From assembly GCF_051020985.1 (NCBI RefSeq), contig NC_135007.1, positions 15,465,501 to 15,529,500 on the forward strand: a stretch of 64,000 nucleotides of DNA, in the 5' to 3' direction. Shown here in pieces: positions 22,481 to 34,026 of this stretch. The translations under genes were made by a program, and so were the position numbers. The stretch is from Nomia melanderi (taxonomy: Eukaryota > Arthropoda > Insecta > Hymenoptera > Halictidae). The notes beneath the pieces are model-generated. The model saw only the letters and a program-made list of their open reading frames with translations, was not told the origin of the DNA and did not search any database. Within the stretch, counting starts at the first letter, position 1. Every line of letters begins with the position of its first letter.

Positions 22481-22823
22481 TTGATTTTATATCAGTCCTC
22501 CTTGTGCATTGCATACCGTAGTTGACCGAACTACGAACGCTCGATTTCGAGAGATTTTAATGAAGCTCCGTCATTGCTGCTTAACAAGATGATAATTACA
22601 GTTCCATACTGATAAGATCTCGGTAATGATAATAATTATCTTGCTAATAGGATAATCAGCATCCAGAACTCTCCGTATTCTCTTCTTGTCCAGAATACCG
22701 AAAGATTTATTATAATAACGCCGCCCATTCGATGTACCACGAATGATACCCATATTTATAACAAAATCTGTTAACACCCTACTTGTACAATACAAATAGT
22801 CCCAAAGGAAACATGTACAGTCA

Positions 22824-23030
22824 CCAACCATAGTTCCAATATTTCAGCAGACATCCAAGTACCAAAACACTGCACATTACAAGATGCATCAGATCTGAAG
22901 TTGTTAAGTCCAGGTTAAGTCCACAACCTGGACTTAACCTGGACTTAACACTGTCTCCAACCATAGTTTCAACATTTCAACAGACATTGAAATACCAAAA
23001 CACTGTACGTCATAATACGCATCAGATCTG
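22824..23030. repeat. Direct repeat pair enclosing a perfect hairpin
   Basis: 22824-22897 and 22957-23030 are direct copies (ccaaccatagtt..aacatttcaacagacat..gcatcagatctg). Between them, 22903-22923 and 22929-22949 form a perfect 21-bp inverted repeat with a 5-nt loop. Each arm is itself two copies of GTTAAGTCCAG/GTTAAGTCCA. Confidence 0.8.
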
Positions 23031-24254
23031 CAGGGGTTGTGGCGGCCGAAAAGCTTACGCCACTGGTTTTTTTTCACGTCTACCATTATAACTTTTCCTC
23101 GTACAATCACACATTTGTCAAATCTGCGGGATTTTCCAAAGGTTTTCCACTCTTTATTACACATCTCTTTACTTTCCGTTTCACCGTTATCCTTTATCTT
23201 TCGAATCTTTTCTCTTCTCGATCCTCTCCAACTTTTCCATCTTCCTTCCTTCCTAGTATATATTTTCCGACGAGAGTTTAGAGACTCTCATTCTTCTCCG
23301 CGACACCTACATCAATAAACAGTGTCGAAGAAAGCATTCTATAATTCATTCGTCCGCCTCCGCCGCTTTCTCCGCAGGGTTAACTCCAGGTTGCCCCGAG
23401 ATTCGCGTCTTCCCGCGGGCGTAATTGGTTTCCGGCTCCGTACCGGCTCGGAAGGGTGGTCAGCGCTGGGCACCGTGGTCCGTGGAGTTCTCACGGAAGG
23501 GATTTTTCCGTTTGCACCGATTAAACACTGGCTGACCACATCCGGCGGTCGTTATGAGGCCGAGATGTAACGCCGGTGCCGATCGCGCCGCATTCTTGCG
23601 TGTAACTCCTCTCGAAACACGAGCCGGCCGGCCAGAAGAAGAAGCACAAGAAAGTGCGCGCGCCTTGTCAAGGTCTTCGGGGCGCCACGGCTGGAAAAAA
23701 CGATCGACACCTCGCCTCGGCGGGAATAGAGTTCGCCGGTGCCGCGGCCGAGCCTCGATCGCGCGGTCCGCGACGCGAGACGCCTCCGTGAGATAGACCG
23801 ATCACGGAGCATGTATTCGTCGGACGAGTGTGTCCATCGCGATGCTGCCGGCAGCTTCGATCCGCTTATTTTTCAATCGCGCGATGAACCTCGAGGAGCT
23901 CCGGCTGTCTCGGAAGCGATCGTTTTCGATGTTGGAATGTAACGTCGTGTTTGAATCCATTGATCTTCGGTTGTTTGCATTTTGATTGAGAGTAAACTAA
24001 TTAAGTTAAATTGACTTGGAATTCGTGAGACGAGCATCTGCTTAGACTAATTGATTTGCAGTTTGCGTGTTGAATAGTTTCTTAGAGATCTGTTGTAGTA
24101 GTTGCAGAAAGGAGAAATAGTTGTTTTTTGTTGTTAATGAGGACGAGGGAGTGAGGGCTGTTAGTAGAATTTATTCGATATTTGGGATACTCGAGTATAG
24201 AGGCAACAAAGTTGCACGTTGAACGTTAGATCGATAGATCTACCACATCTCGTA
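23031..24254. other. Intergenic stretch
   Basis: 23040-23320 is CT-rich and 23330-23940 is CpG-rich with overlapping frames on both strands. I see no splice-bounded conserved peptide and no repeat. Confidence 0.5.
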
Positions 24255-24971
24255 TTAACACGTCGAGCGCCATGTCACTAATGACTGACGCGTCTGAATT
24301 ACTCGGAAGCAATTAAAACATGCAAGATTAAATCCCACAGACCTCCAATTAAACCCACAGACTCGCGACGAACAAGGAGTAACCCCTATTCCCTCGGGCA
24401 GACAATTAACTAATAAAACTAACACTAACGAAGGAAACCCGCGTAGTAATTAAACAATCTTCGCCAGAAGAAATCAAGATAAACTATCGGGAACCCTCTG
24501 GAACACGGATTCTCCGAGAATTCATGCACCACGAGGGTTGAGTCTCAAGGATTAACCCTTGCACTCGACAATATTTTCCATGAAAAATATTCATTACTTT
24601 CTGACTAAACATTAACGATATTTTCCGCAACTGACACAATTGATTATCTGATATAGATGAATGATATTAATAAGTATAATAAATATAGATAGACGAAAAT
24701 TTGAAAGTTTGCTCGAATCAGGTGGCGACTGTAAGGGTTGATATTTCCTAGCTTCGATCCATCCACTTGTCAAAATCTTCTCACTAAGAAAACTCGCAGC
24801 ACTTATCAAAGTGAAGATTGATATTGAACGAAAATATTTAAGAAGCTAGATAGAGTAATATGAATACTGTGATACCGAAACGTTCATGATTACATGTAAT
24901 ACTATTTTCCTCTGTAAAGGAATAAATCTTGTAACAAACGTTCGAAATTCTCGTGGCAATCAACGTGTTAA
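24255..24971 (+). mobile_element. Family G-like end pair, enlarged by nested sequence
   Basis: The left end is TTAACACGTCGAGCGCCATGTCA and the right end TGGCAATCAACGTGTTAA (24968-24971). The ends pair like those of the G copy at 19819 but stand 717 bp apart. An A-type element lies inside at 24552-24741. The rest of the interior is not explained. Confidence 0.45.
24552..24741 (-). mobile_element. Family A (variant) element
   Basis: It starts TTAACCCTTGCACTCGACAAT and ends GGTGGCGACTGTAAGGGTTGA. It is closely similar to 24968-25164 and to the right half of the A copy at 39219. The inner blocks aaatattcattac and ggtggcgact are shared. Confidence 0.6.
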
Positions 24972-25164
24972 CCCTTCGCACTCGACAATACTTTTCCTGA
25001 AAAATATTCATTACTCTGACTAAATATTAACGATATTTTTCACTAACAGAATTATCTGATATAGGTAAAGAACTATTTTACTTCGATGTACGTGTTGATA
25101 CATTACACAATATTGAATTGAAAATTTGAAAGTTTGCTGGAATCAGGTGGCGACTGCAAAGAGT
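24968..25164 (-). mobile_element. Family A (variant) element sharing its TTAA with the G end
   Basis: It starts TTAACCCTTCGCACTCGACAAT at the same TTAA that closes the G-like pair, and ends ggtggcgactgcaaagagt with a decayed flank. Its nearest relative is 24552-24741. Confidence 0.55.
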
Positions 25165-26335
25165 CCATCGAGTGTCTCAAGGATCAAACTCGCAGCAGAA
25201 GCGGAGAGCGGCGAAAAAGCTCGGCCCGCCGGTAGACGGAAGGAGGAAAAGGCGCATCCGGTGCAACGCGTGGAAATCGATCGGAAGCGTTCCCGGCTCT
25301 CGACTGGTTTCCACCGTGGAGGCAGCTCTCGGCTCCAGGATTCGCGTAGAGCGCGTACGGTGCAGGCGGGCGGTGAAGGCAGCCAGTTCGTTGCTTCCTT
25401 TGATCTCTCCGTAATTGAAAACACAGTTCATTCACACCATTAACGCAACGAGCATTACACTACAATTAAGACGTCAGACGAGTCTCACGATCCGGCACTG
25501 ACTTTGTGGGCTAGATTAGATCGCCACGGTACATTTACGCGCGCACCCGGTTTTACGTTTCTCTCTGTACTTAATTATTTTCTCTTTTCCCTCCTCCCCC
25601 GTCCGTTTCGCCACCCACCCGTTCGGTTTCTCCGTCTCTCTCCTCCCCCGGTTCGTCTCCCTTTTGTTCAGGAATTAATTCCATTTAGCGAGGAATATTC
25701 AAAAAACGCGTTGAAATAATAATAGACGCGGCCGTGTACGAGGCCGGGACGTGTGTGCGCGCGGAACGGGCGCGCGCATGGCGCAATTGCGACACGGCTC
25801 GGTGCGCTTGATCTTTTCCTGTTTTTCAATAAAACCCTGGAGATCGCGCTGGCTTCATTGCCGAAGCATCAAGGTTACTACGACTCATTAATGTTACATT
25901 TATTATATCCCGCCGCCCGCCGCCCGCCGCCCCCCTCCGCGGCCCGGCCCGGCCCGGCGAGTCGCGTCTAATTAACTATTCGCGGGAGCCTTCTCTTTCC
26001 CGTCTTCGTTAACCGCTTACGGGGAACGACGCGCCGTGACCGGCACCCGCGCCGCTACGGGAACCTTACAGTTTCTTTGCACCTTCGGGAACGATGGTTC
26101 GCTTCTCTCGCTTCGCGTCGATTTGCTTACTGAGTACGAGGATTATTGGTACTCGATCGTTATTGCGATTGGTCAGTGTTTGTTTGGGTAAATTTGTTGT
26201 GATAATTATAGAATTATACTCGAACCTGACCAATCAGACGAGTGCCAGCTTCCCAGCACTTGACAGTACTTTAGATCATCCTAGTTTTGGGGATGACGAA
26301 TAGAGAACTTTGCTCTTGCAATGTCAAAGGGTACC
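25165..26335. other. Intergenic stretch
   Basis: GC-rich near 25200-25400 and 25910-25970 (CCGCCCG and GGCCC runs), CT-rich near 25580-25660. Open frames here overlap in several registers and show no family features. Confidence 0.5.
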
Positions 26336-26630
26336 TTAACACTTTCACGTCCGCACGGTTCACAAAAATTTTTTTCTCTGTTCCCGGAACTTTTTGCAAA
26401 GCTGTTCATTAAAATGTTCAGATATAAAATATAAAATTCATTACGACATAATAAACTTAGCTGCTTTTTATTAAATGATACGTGTAAATACGTGGAAAAA
26501 TGATTTTCCTATTTTTATCACTTCTACTGTAATATTTGCAATGAACTAGCTCACTTGTGAATATCTTCCCGCTTATTGACTATGTTACGGTATTTTTCAA
26601 CCGAAAGATTTAAGGTCCGTCAAGGGTTAA
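26336..26630 (+). mobile_element. Family I TTAA element (single copy here)
   Basis: The left end is TTAACACTTTCACGTCCG and the right end GTCCGTCAAGGGTTAA, with TTAA on both sides. The end similarity is partial and no second copy was seen in the window, so the call rests on the flanks and the AT-rich interior. Confidence 0.4.
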
Positions 26631-27250
26631 CTGGCGGAAAATGAAAGAAAAGACGGATCGATATCGATCCTGTCGTCGAGAATGTCGTTCAACGGCCCCC
26701 AGTCGGACCCGTCGATTCCCGAGGTCTGCCCCCACGCGTAGGGGGTGGCTCGGGGGGAGAAAAAGTCCAGGTGATCTACGAGAAGTTGCACGGTAATGGA
26801 ATAACCACAGGGACGACGAGTAATTGTAAGAATTAACTAATAACACGGCAGGGAAGTAGGGTCGTGCGAACGGCCCGTATCCTGGCCCGTAACCTGTCAT
26901 TCCTCGATCCCTCCTCCGCCATCGGAGGGATCTATCAATTACTCCGGCTAAGTGGATCCTAGATCGGACAATAGAATTGGCCCTGCCGGATTTTCTGGCG
27001 TCGTCCGGGACTCTCCACACGACCCGTTCCGCACGGAGATTTGCATGCGCAATTAAAATCGCGACACGATCGTCACGAGGTTTTCGTCTCGGTAATCAAG
27101 AAAACATCCGTTGTGGATAAAGTTACAAACTCCCAATTCACAGGTCCCTTGCGAGCCAATCCAGCTTCGTCAATGGTCGTCGAACTAGGCTACCAACAAT
27201 TACACTCAGAAAAAAGTGACATTCGCGCGAGGTAGACGATAAATCTCTCT
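26631..27250. other. Intergenic stretch
   Basis: Mixed composition. A 136-codon minus-strand frame (26610-27020) begins inside element I and is not convincing as a gene. Confidence 0.5.
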
Positions 27251-27470
27251 AATTAGCACTCTACATAGTTTTTTGATGTATCAGCAACTCCTAGCAATTT
27301 TGACAGTAGTCCTACTGAGAATTAATAATGTTATAACATTTCTTAGACCTTTAACCCTTAGCACTCCACATAGTTTTTTGATGTATCAGCAACTCCTAGC
27401 AATTTTGACAGTAGTCCTACTGAGAATTAACAATGTTATAACATTTCTTAGACCCTTAATTCCCTTCTTA
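27251..27470 (+). repeat. Tandem pair of truncated family B left halves
   Basis: Two nearly identical 100-bp copies run from ttagcactc(t/c)acatagttttttgatg to acatttcttagacc. The second starts at the TTAACCCTTAGCACTCC at 27351. The 75-codon frame across them (27273-27500) repeats itself and is a by-product. Confidence 0.7.
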
Positions 27471-27505
27471 GCACAAATTTTGTATATTTGGAAGATCTAA
27501 TAATC

Positions 27506-27768
27506 TTAACACTTAGCCAACCGAATGGGGAAACCTCCCACTTTTCACTTAGCAATAATATTCATAATTCTCTGATGAAATATCAATGACATTTTTACAA
27601 CTACCATAAAGAAATACCTTCCATAAATTAAGTGACAGAACTATTTAATTTCGATGTTCCATGTGTTGATACATCATAGAAAATTTAATATTGAATTTGA
27701 AATTTTATCATTTTCTCGGGTCAAATCAAATGTCGACTAGAAGCCGCCTCTCGAGTGCAAAGGGTTAA
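27506..27768 (-). mobile_element. Family A-like element
   Basis: The right end is CGCCTCTCGAGTGCAAAGGGTTAA in two blocks (TTAA 27765-27768). The left edge is TTAACACTTAGCC. The interior blocks gatacatcatagaaaatttaat match A in reverse. The last TTAA is shared with the next B fragment. Confidence 0.55.
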
Positions 27769-27921
27769 CCCTTAGCACTCCAGATGGTTTTGTAAAAAAA
27801 AACTAAAGGGAAACGATGAAGAATTACACGTTTGTCTCAAAAAATAAATAATCCATCGTTGACAAAGCTAGCAGAGTTTCAAGATGACGCGTATACTCGT
27901 CAAACACAGTTAACGAGTTAA
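27765..27921 (+). mobile_element. Family B left tip joined to a family J segment
   Basis: It starts TTAACCCTTAGCACTCCAGATGG, then after a short A run passes into J sequence (acacgtttgtctc, aaataaataatccatcg, gacgcgtatactcgtc) ending CACAGTTAACGAGTTAA. The J copy at 11839 shares all these blocks. Confidence 0.6.
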
Positions 27922-28442
27922 GAAGCAAATCGATTACCAAGCATCACAATCAACGTAGTATCCAAGAGAAACGACCTATCCCGAAACACGAATTTACCTG
28001 CGTTTACCTGCGCGCAAACACCGCCTTCCCCCGAATCGCGTTTCTATTCGGCACGACGACAAAAAAAAAGGGGGCAAGCGCGGGTGCTCGCGACAATGGG
28101 TATCGGAAAGCTAGACGACGTATCGATCGCCATCGATCCATGGAACGATTGTGCCCGCGTAGCCGTTTGCCCGCTAAAAAATTACGTTCCCTCCTGTCGG
28201 ACGGTGTTTCCCGGCGCTACAATTTTTAAGCCGGCAATTCACCCCCTCCGACGTCGCGCGGCACGATGTGTCATTTAATTTCCGCAATAACGCTTTTGTT
28301 TCCGATTAAAAAAAACCTCCGGCGAGGCGAGGGAGAGCGCGGGAAGCGATGAGAATGCGGACTATCGCGTACAGAGACGCACGAGTGAAATTCAGAGAGG
28401 GAAACCGGCTGAAAACGGGCGGCCGGGGGTTGAAAGAGAGAA

Positions 28443-28474
<32 letters not shown>

Positions 28475-29096
28475 GGTTGGAGAGGGTGAGAGAGGAAGAG
28501 GAACAGGGAAAAACGAGAGAGCCGGGGACCCGTTGGCTCGCGAGCTCTGCATTGTTTCGCGCGTACGCGAGCCCTGTCGCGGCTAAATGCCGTGAAATTG
28601 TCATCCTACAGTCACAAAGGGAATTCACTCTCGCAGCCGGTGAAATATAAACGCGTTTTTCCGAGCGGGCCGACTCCGCCGCAACGCGCCGGCCGGTCCC
28701 GCTTTTCCAGCCCGATTGTTATTTGGGCTGAATCGTTGTTTTCCATCGCGGCGTGCTGCTACGATCCGTTCCGTTCCGTTCCGTTTCGTTACGCTTAACG
28801 CGAACGAGCCGGGCCGTATCTGGTTTTCCCGGTGTTTTCTCGCGGCAACGGCGTCTCCCGGGATCGCGTGATGCGATTTTCGAGGGACTGGGATTTTCGA
28901 GGTTGCGGCGTCGCGGACCGGAATGGAAATAAGATTTCGCGTTTGTGTTTAGGTTTCTCTGATTTGAGTGGAGTTTAGATGGAATGGATTTCGAAATTCA
29001 TTGGAATAGTATTTTATGTTTTGAGTAAGAATGAATATCGATATATCTACACTACCGATTAGAAACGTTAATCCTTTGCTGCTGACAGCTTCGAGA
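27922..29096. other. Intergenic stretch
   Basis: Contains GA-rich low-complexity sequence at 28434-28500 and a CpG-rich part (28540-28900). No gene is supported. Confidence 0.5.
28434..28500. repeat. (GA)n microsatellite
   Basis: Imperfect GA/GAAA tract. Confidence 0.9.
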
Positions 29097-29325
29097 TTAA
29101 CTTAGCACTCCAGATGATATTGTAATCTGTCAGCAACTGCAATTTTTATAGTATCTCTAGCGAAAGTGAGAAATGTTACAACATTTCGATCTTTTATTTT
29201 CCTTATCAGTAGAAAATTTGCATGTGTGGAAAATCTAATAATTTCAGGGTAGTTCTTTAGATTCATTAAAATATTCAATATTACAACCGGTGCAATATTG
29301 CAGCCTACAGAGTTCAAAGGGTTAA
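29097..29325 (+). mobile_element. Family B TTAA element, intact
   Basis: It starts TTAACTTAGCACTCCAGATG and ends GAGTTCAAAGGGTTAA. Near the right end is TGCAATATTGCA, a perfect 12-bp palindrome in this copy. It is 229 bp with no coding capacity. Confidence 0.75.
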
Positions 29326-29460
29326 ACCTTCACGTTTGAAATACCGCAAACGAATGATTCAACTATTCGAATACCAAGAAATGTTTTCTTATTTTACTAT
29401 TTAAGCATTCGATAATTTCCCTGAATCTACAAGTTTAAAGAATCTTCGAAGAGTCAAAGC

Positions 29461-29646
29461 TTAACCCTTTGCGGACGAAGATTTGAAACGTACAAAACCT
29501 TCAAGAGATAAAGATAAACTATACATCAATTGCTTGATTAATAGAAAAAAGAGAAACTACACACTCTCTTGCTGTTCAAGTAATTAAATGATTCCAAATA
29601 TGAACATTTCATCTCATCGAAACGTCGACATTCCCCAAAGGGTTAA
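29461..29646 (-). mobile_element. Family E TTAA element
   Basis: It starts TTAACCCTTTGCGGACGAAG and ends GTCGACATTCCCCAAAGGGTTAA in two blocks. It matches the reverse of the E copy at 13208 but has only one copy of the internal block. Confidence 0.7.
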
Positions 29647-30698
29647 ACACCAACATCGATCATCAAACCATCGCAAACCTACATATCAACCCGAAAACCA
29701 GCCTCAATCCCGTACCAATCGATCCTCCGGTCGATCCGCAACAAAATCCAAAGTCAGCCTCCCTCTCCATCGTTACGTCACAGCGTTCCCATCCCAACAG
29801 CTCCGTTCCGCCTCCAGGAATCGGATTGATCACGGTATCCGCAGAATCCCGGTCCGGCTGCGCGAAAATTACTTTCCATCTCGCCGACCAGAAAACGAAG
29901 GATTCATCGGCACGAACGGGATCGGCGCGCGGTTCCGCTTCCCCCTCCTCCGCCCCCTTCCTCCCCCTCCGCCCGTTGGTGCCGGGTATCCCGGTTCGGT
30001 TCCTCGAAGCGAATTAAAAGATTATCCGTCGTCCGGCGGACAAACCTTTTCGAAATTGCTTCTTTATGTCTCGGCGGGTGTGCACGCGAACCTTTCAATC
30101 CCGATTCCGGAGTCCACGGGAGTGCACGATCGATTAGGGAATTTCGAGGCCCGAGACGACGTGTCCCTCGGGTCCGTTTAGCCTCCGCCTGCCCGGCCCC
30201 GTTTCGCCCGACTCGGAAATTCAACCGTGCGTGATCCGATGGAGTATCCATCTCCTTCGCCCACGGGCCGCGCGCGCGGCTCGCTCTTCCGCTCCTTTTT
30301 CCCCGGCGTGTTCTCCCTTTCCGCCGGTCCTCCGTCTTCCCCGGACGTTCACGTAATATCGGGAAATAATGCACTGCCTCCTATGGCGTGCGGGTCAGGC
30401 GTACCTCGAGAAAACACCGCCGCGTGACTCGCCGTTTATTCAACGTCGCCGGTCTCTCCATCTGGAAATACGCTGCGCGGGAAATTTCTACGATGATCTG
30501 GCGCTTATGCGCCGGCCCCGATTCGTTTCACCCTTTAACACTCGGGGAATTGCGCCGCATTGTGGCACCAATCGCTCGCAGCGCCGAGGCTTTGATCGTA
30601 CCTCTGCCGGCGGCTGCGAGTTCGGTAAGTATGAATGTCGTTCGTATCGGTGAATACGCTTTTGTATGTATTAAACGTCCGTCGAGGGTTTAATGTTG
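29647..30698. other. Intergenic CpG-rich block
   Basis: 29800-30640 is GC-rich with long overlapping frames on both strands (one of 197 codons). A good donor-like site (CG|GTAAGTATG) lies at about 30625, but no convincing exon precedes it. Confidence 0.45.
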
Positions 30699-31324
30699 CT
30701 AACCCTTTGAACTCGAGAAGATTTCCAATGGAAATATTCGACGTTTTCCGATGAGACGTGGAGGACATTGTTTGAAACTGATTTAATGGTGATTCACAGA
30801 GAAATTAAGGAACGAAGCTAATTTATTTACGTTCACGTAGCAACACGAACTTTAATTTAAAATACTAAATATTCAACTTCATAGCTTTGTTGTGCTAAAT
30901 CTAGCGGTGACAATGACAAAGCAGGGTCTTAAATCTGTTACAGAGGCAGATGGCTCATATTAACCCTCTGTAGGCTCATGTAACTTTGAAGTCACATATC
31001 AGTATATTGGCATCTTACTGAATTATTTTATTTTTCTCTGGAAGTGGTGAGTAAAGTAAAGTAATCAGTTAACTTCAACTTTTGTACGCTCAGGCGTGAA
31101 ACTTTAACATCCTAACTTGAAAGTTACAAAATATATTCGTTTGCTGAATTTATTGAAATTACTGAATACATTCTTAATTCGTATTCATACGTGGATATTT
31201 ATTAACATTCTACTGTATAGATTTTGTTATAATCACGAACAAAAATTCGTCCCACAGAGAATTAAAACTGTTCCAGCGTTGCTGAAAGGTTACGTTAAAA
31301 ATTATTCAGAGCGCAAAGGGTTAA
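30699..31324 (+). mobile_element. A-like carrier element containing family F, second copy
   Basis: The left end is CTAACCCTTTGAACTCGAG and the right end CAGAGCGCAAAGGGTTAA (31321-31324). Family F is nested at 30960-31265. The sequence left of F (30911-30959) and right of F (to gagcgcaaagggtta) matches the carrier at 20503, so the composite itself was copied. Confidence 0.65.
30960..31265 (+). mobile_element. Family F TTAA element (inside the carrier)
   Basis: It starts TTAACCCTCTGTAGGCTCATG and ends CCCACAGAGAATTAA. The near-palindrome ATGTAACTTTGAAGTCACAT is present. The 70-codon frame 31117-31329 is part of the repeat. Confidence 0.7.
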
Positions 31325-32082
31325 ATTAATCGAGAAATCTTCATCTCGAATCACTCCTCATTGTACAAGGAGTTAATCGATACGGAAACTATTACCAACT
31401 ATAAGTCCCAACACCACACACTATTCCAAAATCCCCGATCCCAGCGTTCCGCGCCACTCGTTCAGCGATCATTCACGAAAACCGCCATTAATAACGACGA
31501 GGAGCCCCGGCTCGGCAAACAAACCGTCTCCAGGCTCGCGATCAATCACACACCGAGTCCCGAGAAAAGTCCGTTAATTAATTCCGCGGAAAGTTCCGTA
31601 GCGCGTGTTCCCCGCGATCGCTGGCGAGACGGACGGGGCCCGGTATCGATTGCCATCAGGATCGGGAGCGACCCGAGGCAGCGCCGCGGTTCCAGAAAGA
31701 TAGACGCCGGATAGGTGGGCAGGGTAGATACATAATCGCCGAGTGAAAAATCACCGATTCCGCGATACGGGCCGGCCGATGACGTGCGATTCGTCAGCGG
31801 AACGCGCACCGGTTGCCGCGCGCGTCGCGTCGCCGCGCGATCGGGAACGACCGGCCGGTAGGACGCGGTGCGTTGCGCGCGCAACGAGGACGATGAAAAC
31901 CTCGTAAGGCAATTAAAGGAGGAGCTAACAAGCCGGAATCACTATCGTTTCCTCTGCATCTAACCGCTGAAAGGATCCACCGTCGCGTAATAAGGTACGC
32001 GATACATCCAACGTCCGCCACTGCGTATCTTAAGTGCATACTTAGGCGGCGTAATGCGTGTACTGTATGACCGACAATTAGG

Positions 32083-32117
<35 letters not shown>

Positions 32118-32750
32118 GCTCGTCGTCGTCGTCGTCGTCTTGTTCTTCTTCTCTCTCTCGTTCGGCCGGCTTGATTTCAAGGCCGATTTCTTCGAGGCGA
32201 GCGAGACGCCGAAAGAACGATCGACGAGGGAAGCTCGCCGGCGAGTTCTCGCCGGTGGATCCCCGATGGAAGATCGAAGCGGGATGTGTTCGCTGGTAAG
32301 AGGTTGCGGTGCGCCGCGAGTGAACCGCCTAAATAAACGCGAGGGACCGGCGTACACCGGTAATCAAACCTGGATAGAAGAGGTCGCGGCTCGTTCCGAA
32401 CCGCCAGCTAGTTATCCGGCCACGGGCAGAGACGTTTATCTCGCATCTTTCCCACTGGCGTCGTTAGCGCCTGGGTTCTTCCTCTCTCTTTCCGTCTTCG
32501 CCGGGTACCTGGTGAACGATCGGGACGGGTCGAGCGGATCGTAACCCGGGGACACGGAAAAATTTTAGATCCTCGCCGGTTGAGCTGACTGATTGGTACC
32601 AGTACGAGTTCCTCGGTGTGATTGATTGATTCTTCGAGATGTCGGTGGTGTCGAGTTGTTTCGAGGCGTTCTGGAATTTTTACTGCTTTACTTATGAAAA
32701 TTTAATGATTCGATGCCGCGAAGATTTATATCGATCTTGGAACTTGGCTG
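31325..32750. other. Intergenic stretch
   Basis: 31600-32550 is CpG-rich. A CT tract followed by (CGT)n and more CT lies at 32085-32160. Several frames are open at once and none shows a domain. Confidence 0.5.
32085..32160. repeat. Compound (CT)n-(CGT)n microsatellite
   Basis: CT dinucleotides, then CGT triplets near 32120-32141, then CT again. Confidence 0.9.
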
Positions 32751-32955
32751 TTAACACTAGAACTACCAGTCAGAGTGACTGGTTTCGATTTTGTTTCGCA
32801 ATTATTGATATCTTGAAAGCAGTGAATATTTGAAATGATTTTAAGTAGTTTCACTTGAACACTAATGAATGTCTGAAGAAACTGAAAATAATCTATTACA
32901 ATTTGTACGGAGATTACGTATGGATCGTATTAAATACTCGGTAGTCCTAGTGTTA
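32751..32955 (+). mobile_element. Family C TTAA element, intact
   Basis: It starts TTAACACTAGAACTACC and ends CGGTAGTCCTAGTGTTAA. Just inside the left end is CCAGTCAGAGTGACTGG, a 7-bp palindrome with a 3-nt centre. It is 205 bp. Confidence 0.75.
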
Positions 32956-33070
32956 ATGCGAGTGAAACAACGTGGCTGAGTATTACTTGGACAGAGGTTG
33001 AGAAATTATAGAAATTTCTAGGTGGAGATTTGAAACGGTTAAAGATGGTGACAAGAATCTCTCAATCTTC

Positions 33071-33281
33071 TTAACTCGTTGCACTAGATTACTAGAAATC
33101 TAGTCTATCTAGAAATCTACTAGAAATATGCAACACTGATATAAACGACGTTCGTTGCGACTAATCAGTAGATTAAGGGATAGCGTTCGATATTTCATAC
33201 AGTGACGCATTACACGTTCAACATAGAACATCGAACTTTCTAATTTTACCGTATCAAGGTGTGAGTCACCTCCGGAGTTAA
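33071..33281 (-). mobile_element. Family A TTAA element
   Basis: It starts TTAACTCGTTGCACTAG and ends GTGAGTCACCTCCGGAGTTAA. It contains the A block tttctaattttaccgtatcaag (reverse of gatacagtaaaattataaa). A local repeat of ctagaaatctag enlarges the left part. Confidence 0.6.
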
Positions 33282-34026
33282 CACTGACTGACAGTTGGTC
33301 GGACACTGAAGTCGAATGCAGCGGAAGGATCGAGATCGAAAGGCTACCGAGGCTTTCGCGGGTTCGACGGAAACTCACGGAGCTCGTGAACGCGTCGCAC
33401 GGCCAGAGGGCACCGAGGAGAGAGAGAGAGAGAGAGAGAGAAAGTGGAAATCGGGTAGAGAGGAGAGCGAACGCTAAAAAATCGATCGAATCGAGGGTGA
33501 AGGAGAAGAGCGATCGAGGAGGCGCTGGGCAGCTGTCGAAAGATTAAGATAACCCTGAAGTTAAGTGAACGCCGGGGTGTGTCTGGACTGTGGATTTAAG
33601 GTGATTAAAGGCACCTGATATCGAGAATTATTATACCATATATTTGGCAGTGGCGAAGCCATATTCTGACGGCTGCATAAATTTCCGATCCGCTCGATCG
33701 GCGAATAGTCGCCATTTAAGGGCCCGCCGTTTCGCCTGTCCGCGTGCTCGCATTAGAACATCTCCGCGGGCGTCGGCAACCCTCGATATCCTTCGATAGA
33801 TCTCCCGGACGGGTACAATGTTCGACGATGGACGAAACCAGTGGTTCTTCGAGGCCTGCTGCTACAAACTCCCTAAACTTTAGAGGCTCTCCGGCTATGA
33901 AACTTTCGAGTGAAACGATTGGGATGGGCTGGCCCCAATGACTATCCTCTTGATTCCGTATAAGTATAATCAGAGAAACCGTATTCTCTGCGTTCTAGAG
34001 AAGTTTATCTAGATAGACATAGTGTA
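33282..34026. other. Intergenic stretch
   Basis: Holds a perfect-looking GA microsatellite at 33417-33442. The rest is mixed sequence without a supported feature. Confidence 0.5.
33417..33442. repeat. (GA)n microsatellite
   Basis: Short GA dinucleotide tract. Confidence 0.9.

Noticed and set aside
27273..27500. Membrane-like 75-codon frame with an internal protein repeat
   Set aside because: The protein repeat comes from two tandem truncated family B copies.
30369..30625. Possible exon before a strong donor-like GTAAGTATG
   Set aside because: No convincing acceptor or recognisable peptide. The donor match alone is expected by chance in 64 kb.
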